A program made the translations under genes and the position numbers. Shown in pieces: positions 5,763 to 7,892 of a stretch of DNA of 7,892 bases. Origin of the DNA: Lysobacterales bacterium CG_4_10_14_3_um_filter_64_11. Its GTDB lineage: Bacteria > Pseudomonadota > Gammaproteobacteria > Xanthomonadales > Xanthomonadaceae. The notes beneath the pieces were generated by a model. That model searched no databases. It saw nothing but the letters and a program-made list of their open reading frames with translations, and had not been told where the DNA came from. The DNA lies in assembly GCA_002782905.1 (NCBI GenBank), contig PFJA01000084.1, positions 1 through 7,892 of the forward strand, given 5' to 3'. How positions within the stretch are numbered: the stretch's first letter is position 1; every line of letters starts with the position of its first letter.

Positions 5763-6560
5763 CTATTTGATTACCGTACCGAGACGCGAAAAATCCACGC
5801 CTCCGGCCTGATTGTCCCAATTCATCCAGATCGCAAACGCCCGCCCGACCAGATGATCCTCCGGCACGAAGCCCCAGAACCGTCCGTCCTCGCTATTATC
5901 GCGATTATCACCCATAACAAAATAATGGCCAGGCGGAACCTCAAACTCACCGTCACCGCGCGAGCGCTGGTCGCGGTGCAGCAACAAATGCTCATGGTCT
6001 GCGAGGGTCTCGCGCAACATCTTCGCGCCGGTATGATCGCGCCCCTGGCCGACGCCGATGTAAATGCCAACCGGCTGCATCGGCACCGGCTCGCCGTTCA
6101 CGGTGATCTGCTTGTTGTGATAGCCGATTCGATCACCAGGCAGGCCGATGACGCGCTTGATCCAGTCCTGGTCGGGATGATGCGGCGGCCGGAACACCAC
6201 CACATCACCGCGTTTGGGCTCGCCCAGCGCGATGAACTTGGTGTTGAGCACCGGCAAACGCAAGCCGTAGGTAAACTTGTTGACCAGGATGAAATCGCCA
6301 ATCAGCAAGGTTGGCATCATCGAACTGGACGGAATGCGAAACGGCTCACCCAGAAACGAGCGGATCAGCAACACCGCAAAAATCACCGGAAAGAACGAGC
6401 GCGCATATTCCACGATCACCGGTTCAGCCGGCGCATTGTCCGCCATTGCGATCGCGGCGCGCTGGCGCCGGGGCTTGGCAAAAAACAGATGGTCAAGCAG
6501 CCAGATCAGGCCGGTCAGTACCGACAACAGCACCAGTATCAGAGCAAAATCCACTCTCAC
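5763..6560 (-). CDS. lepB: Signal peptidase I
   Basis: LepB is the inner-membrane protease that removes signal peptides from exported proteins on the periplasmic face. Numbered from the TTG at 6566, the frame has 267 residues; from the preferred GTG it has 265. A first hydrophobic helix (ALILVLLSVLTGLIWLL) is followed by a short basic cytoplasmic loop (KPRRQR) and a second helix (FFPVIFAVLLI). The catalytic Ser is S82 in IPSSSMMPTLLIGD, and the general-base Lys is K137 in DWIKRVIGLPGD. The box E motif GDNRDNS is at 219-225. The usual start call would be the TTG at 6566, but the Shine-Dalgarno GAGGA abuts that codon. The same site lies 7 nt before the GTG at 6560, which I therefore prefer. The gene follows lepA by 27 nt, an arrangement that gave the lep operon its name. 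Confidence 0.96.
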   Translation of the reverse strand: MRVDFALILVLLSVLTGLIWLLDHLFFAKPRRQRAAIAMADNAPAEPVIVEYARSFFPVIFAVLLIRSFLGEPFRIPSSSMMPTLLIGDFILVNKFTYGLRLPVLNTKFIALGEPKRGDVVVFRPPHHPDQDWIKRVIGLPGDRIGYHNKQITVNGEPVPMQPVGIYIGVGQGRDHTGAKMLRETLADHEHLLLHRDQRSRGDGEFEVPPGHYFVMGDNRDNSEDGRFWGFVPEDHLVGRAFAIWMNWDNQAGGVDFSRLGTVIK

Positions 6561-6566
6561 GCGCAA

Positions 6567-6572
6567 TTCCTC
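6567..6572 (-). promoter_or_regulatory. Ribosome-binding site that decides the lepB start
   Basis: GAGGAA on the minus strand is immediately next to the TTG at 6566, too close to serve it. Its GAGGA core lies 7 nt before the GTG at 6560, an ideal spacing. A second in-frame GTG at 6554 would be 13 nt away, which is too far. The site therefore favours the GTG at 6560. Confidence 0.65.
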
Positions 6573-6587
6573 GCAGGTTGTTGAGGC

Positions 6588-7892
6588 TTATTTGTTGTCG
6601 ACTTGCAAAACCGCAAGGAACGCTTCCTGCGGGATCGATACCCGGCCGACCTGTTTCATCCGCTTCTTGCCGGCCTTCTGTTTTTCCAGCAATTTCTTCT
6701 TGCGCGTTGCATCGCCACCGTAGCACTTGGCCAGCACGTTTTTGCGCATCGCCTTGACCGTGGTGCGGGCGATCACCTGCGAACCCACCGCCGCCTGAAT
6801 GGCGACATCGAACATCTGCCGCGGAATCAGTTCACGCATCTTCTCGGCAATCTCACGGCCGCGGCGATCGGCCTGCGCGCGATGCACGATCAGGCTCATC
6901 GCATCGACTCGATCGCCGTTGATCAGCGTATCCACGCGCACGAACGGGCCGGCGTCAAAACGCAGCAGATGATAATCGAGTGAGGCATAACCGCGGCTGA
7001 TGGATTTGAGCCGATCGAAGAAATCAAGCACCACCTCAGCCATCGGCAACTCATAGGAAATCTGCACCTGACTGCCCAGATAATGGATGCCTTGCTGCGC
7101 ACCGCGCTTTTCTTCGCACAGGGTGATGATGTTGCCGACGTAGTCCGGCGGCGTGAGGATGGTGGCAAGAATGACCGGCTCGCGGATTTCAACCAGCTTG
7201 TTCGCGGGCGGCAACTTGGCCGGATTGTCCAGGCTGATCACCGTACCGTCGGTCAATAGCACCTCATAGACCACGGTCGGCGCGGTGGTGACCAGATCGA
7301 GGTCGTATTCGCGCTCCAGGCGCTCCTGCACGATTTCCAGGTGCAACATGCCAAGAAAACCGCAGCGAAAGCCAAAGCCCATCGCTTCCGAACTCTCCGG
7401 TTCAAAGCGCAGCGCGGCGTCGTTCAGGCGCAGCTTTTCCAGCGCCTCGCGCAGCGCCGGGTAATCGTCCGACTCCACCGGAAACAGGCCGGCAAACACA
7501 CGCGGCTTCATTTCCTGAAAGCCTGGCAAAGGCTTGCTTGCTGGCAACGCCGCCGAGGTCAGGGTGTCGCCGACTGGGGCGCCATGCACATCCTTGATCG
7601 AGGCGTTGATCCAGCCGACTTCGCCGGCGCCGAGCTTGAGCAGATCCTTGCGCTTGGGGGTAAACACGCCGACCTTGTCGACCAGATGCACGCGCTCGGT
7701 GGACATCACCAGAATCTTGTCGCCGGGTTTGATCTCGCCCTGCATCACCCGCACCAGCGAAACCACGCCCAGATAGTTGTCGAACCACGAATCGATGATC
7801 AGTGCCTGCAAGCGGTCGGTGTCGCGCGGCTTGGGCGGGGGGATGCGCGCGACGATGGCTTCCAGCACCTCGACCACATTCAAGCCGGTCTT
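6588..7892 (-). CDS. lepA: Elongation factor 4 (LepA), C-terminal 434 residues; 5' end beyond the window
   Basis: LepA is a ribosome-binding translational GTPase, described as a back-translocase or as an initiation and assembly factor. The visible part starts at the last residues of the G5 motif (KTG of SAKTG) and runs to the stop. About 165 N-terminal residues, including G1-G4, are therefore cut off by the window edge. Visible blocks are domain II (LQALIIDSWFDNYLGVVSL, GDKILVMST), the domain III-like region (GFRCGFLGMLHLEIVQERLE), the EF-G domain V-like region (REPVILATILTPPDYVGNII) and the LepA-specific C-terminal domain (VHRAQADRRGREI, AKCYGGDATRKKKLLEKQK, MKQVGRVSIPQEAF). The frame continues upstream of the TTG at 7883, which is an internal Leu codon and not a start. 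It is the first visible gene of the leftward unit, directly before lepB. Confidence 0.97.
   Translation of the reverse strand, partial: KTGLNVVEVLEAIVARIPPPKPRDTDRLQALIIDSWFDNYLGVVSLVRVMQGEIKPGDKILVMSTERVHLVDKVGVFTPKRKDLLKLGAGEVGWINASIKDVHGAPVGDTLTSAALPASKPLPGFQEMKPRVFAGLFPVESDDYPALREALEKLRLNDAALRFEPESSEAMGFGFRCGFLGMLHLEIVQERLEREYDLDLVTTAPTVVYEVLLTDGTVISLDNPAKLPPANKLVEIREPVILATILTPPDYVGNIITLCEEKRGAQQGIHYLGSQVQISYELPMAEVVLDFFDRLKSISRGYASLDYHLLRFDAGPFVRVDTLINGDRVDAMSLIVHRAQADRRGREIAEKMRELIPRQMFDVAIQAAVGSQVIARTTVKAMRKNVLAKCYGGDATRKKKLLEKQKAGKKRMKQVGRVSIPQEAFLAVLQVDNK

Noticed and set aside
4656..6584. 642-codon open frame on the plus strand, antisense to era, rnc, the DUF4845 gene and lepB
   Set aside because: It lies opposite four clearly real genes with intact catalytic motifs. 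Its product is low-complexity, rich in His, Arg and Gln, with no recognisable domain. Long antisense frames are expected in GC-rich coding DNA.
7884..7892. TTG at 7883 as a start codon for a short LepA
   Set aside because: The upstream codons continue the LepA G5 motif (KTG), so the gene simply runs off the window edge.

Overview
This window comes from a GC-rich gammaproteobacterial chromosome. The leftward block lepA - lepB - DUF4845 gene - rnc - era - recO has the same order as in Pseudomonas and many other gammaproteobacteria. In those genomes recO is usually followed by pdxJ; here it is followed by a receiver-Hpt gene and a large envelope-protein gene. A xanthomonad-like lineage (Lysobacterales/Xanthomonadales) is my best guess from protein flavour and gene order. 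I could not test this.

Layout, right to left on the minus strand. The C-terminal three quarters of lepA (elongation factor 4) enters from the right edge. It is followed by lepB (signal peptidase I), a small one-pass membrane protein of the DUF4845 family, rnc (RNase III), era (ribosome-assembly GTPase) and recO (recombination mediator). Spacing is tight: about 27 nt between lepA and lepB, 21 nt between lepB and the DUF4845 gene, a 14-nt overlap into rnc and an 8-nt overlap into era. Only era-recO has a larger gap (103 nt). This looks like one co-transcribed unit that couples translation and ribosome maturation (LepA, RNase III, Era) with protein export (LepB) and DNA repair (RecO). Its promoter lies outside the window.

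The rest of the window differs. A plus-strand gene (2333-3016) encodes a receiver domain fused to an Hpt domain. It converges on recO with a single base between the two stop codons. It is divergent from a large minus-strand gene (84 to about 2111) encoding an exported or membrane-anchored protein of about 675 residues. That protein has the beta-rich, low-complexity look of the AsmA/YdbH-type envelope proteins. The divergent gap of about 220 bp contains an imperfect palindrome of about 86 bp, of the dispersed short-repeat type. An open reading frame running through this repeat artificially extends the large protein at its N-terminus.

I see no CRISPR array, tRNA, rRNA, phage, transposase or toxin-antitoxin genes. 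Most of the window is conserved housekeeping sequence. The points most worth a second look are the stand-alone receiver-Hpt protein, the palindromic repeat between the divergent genes, and the uncharacterised large envelope protein.
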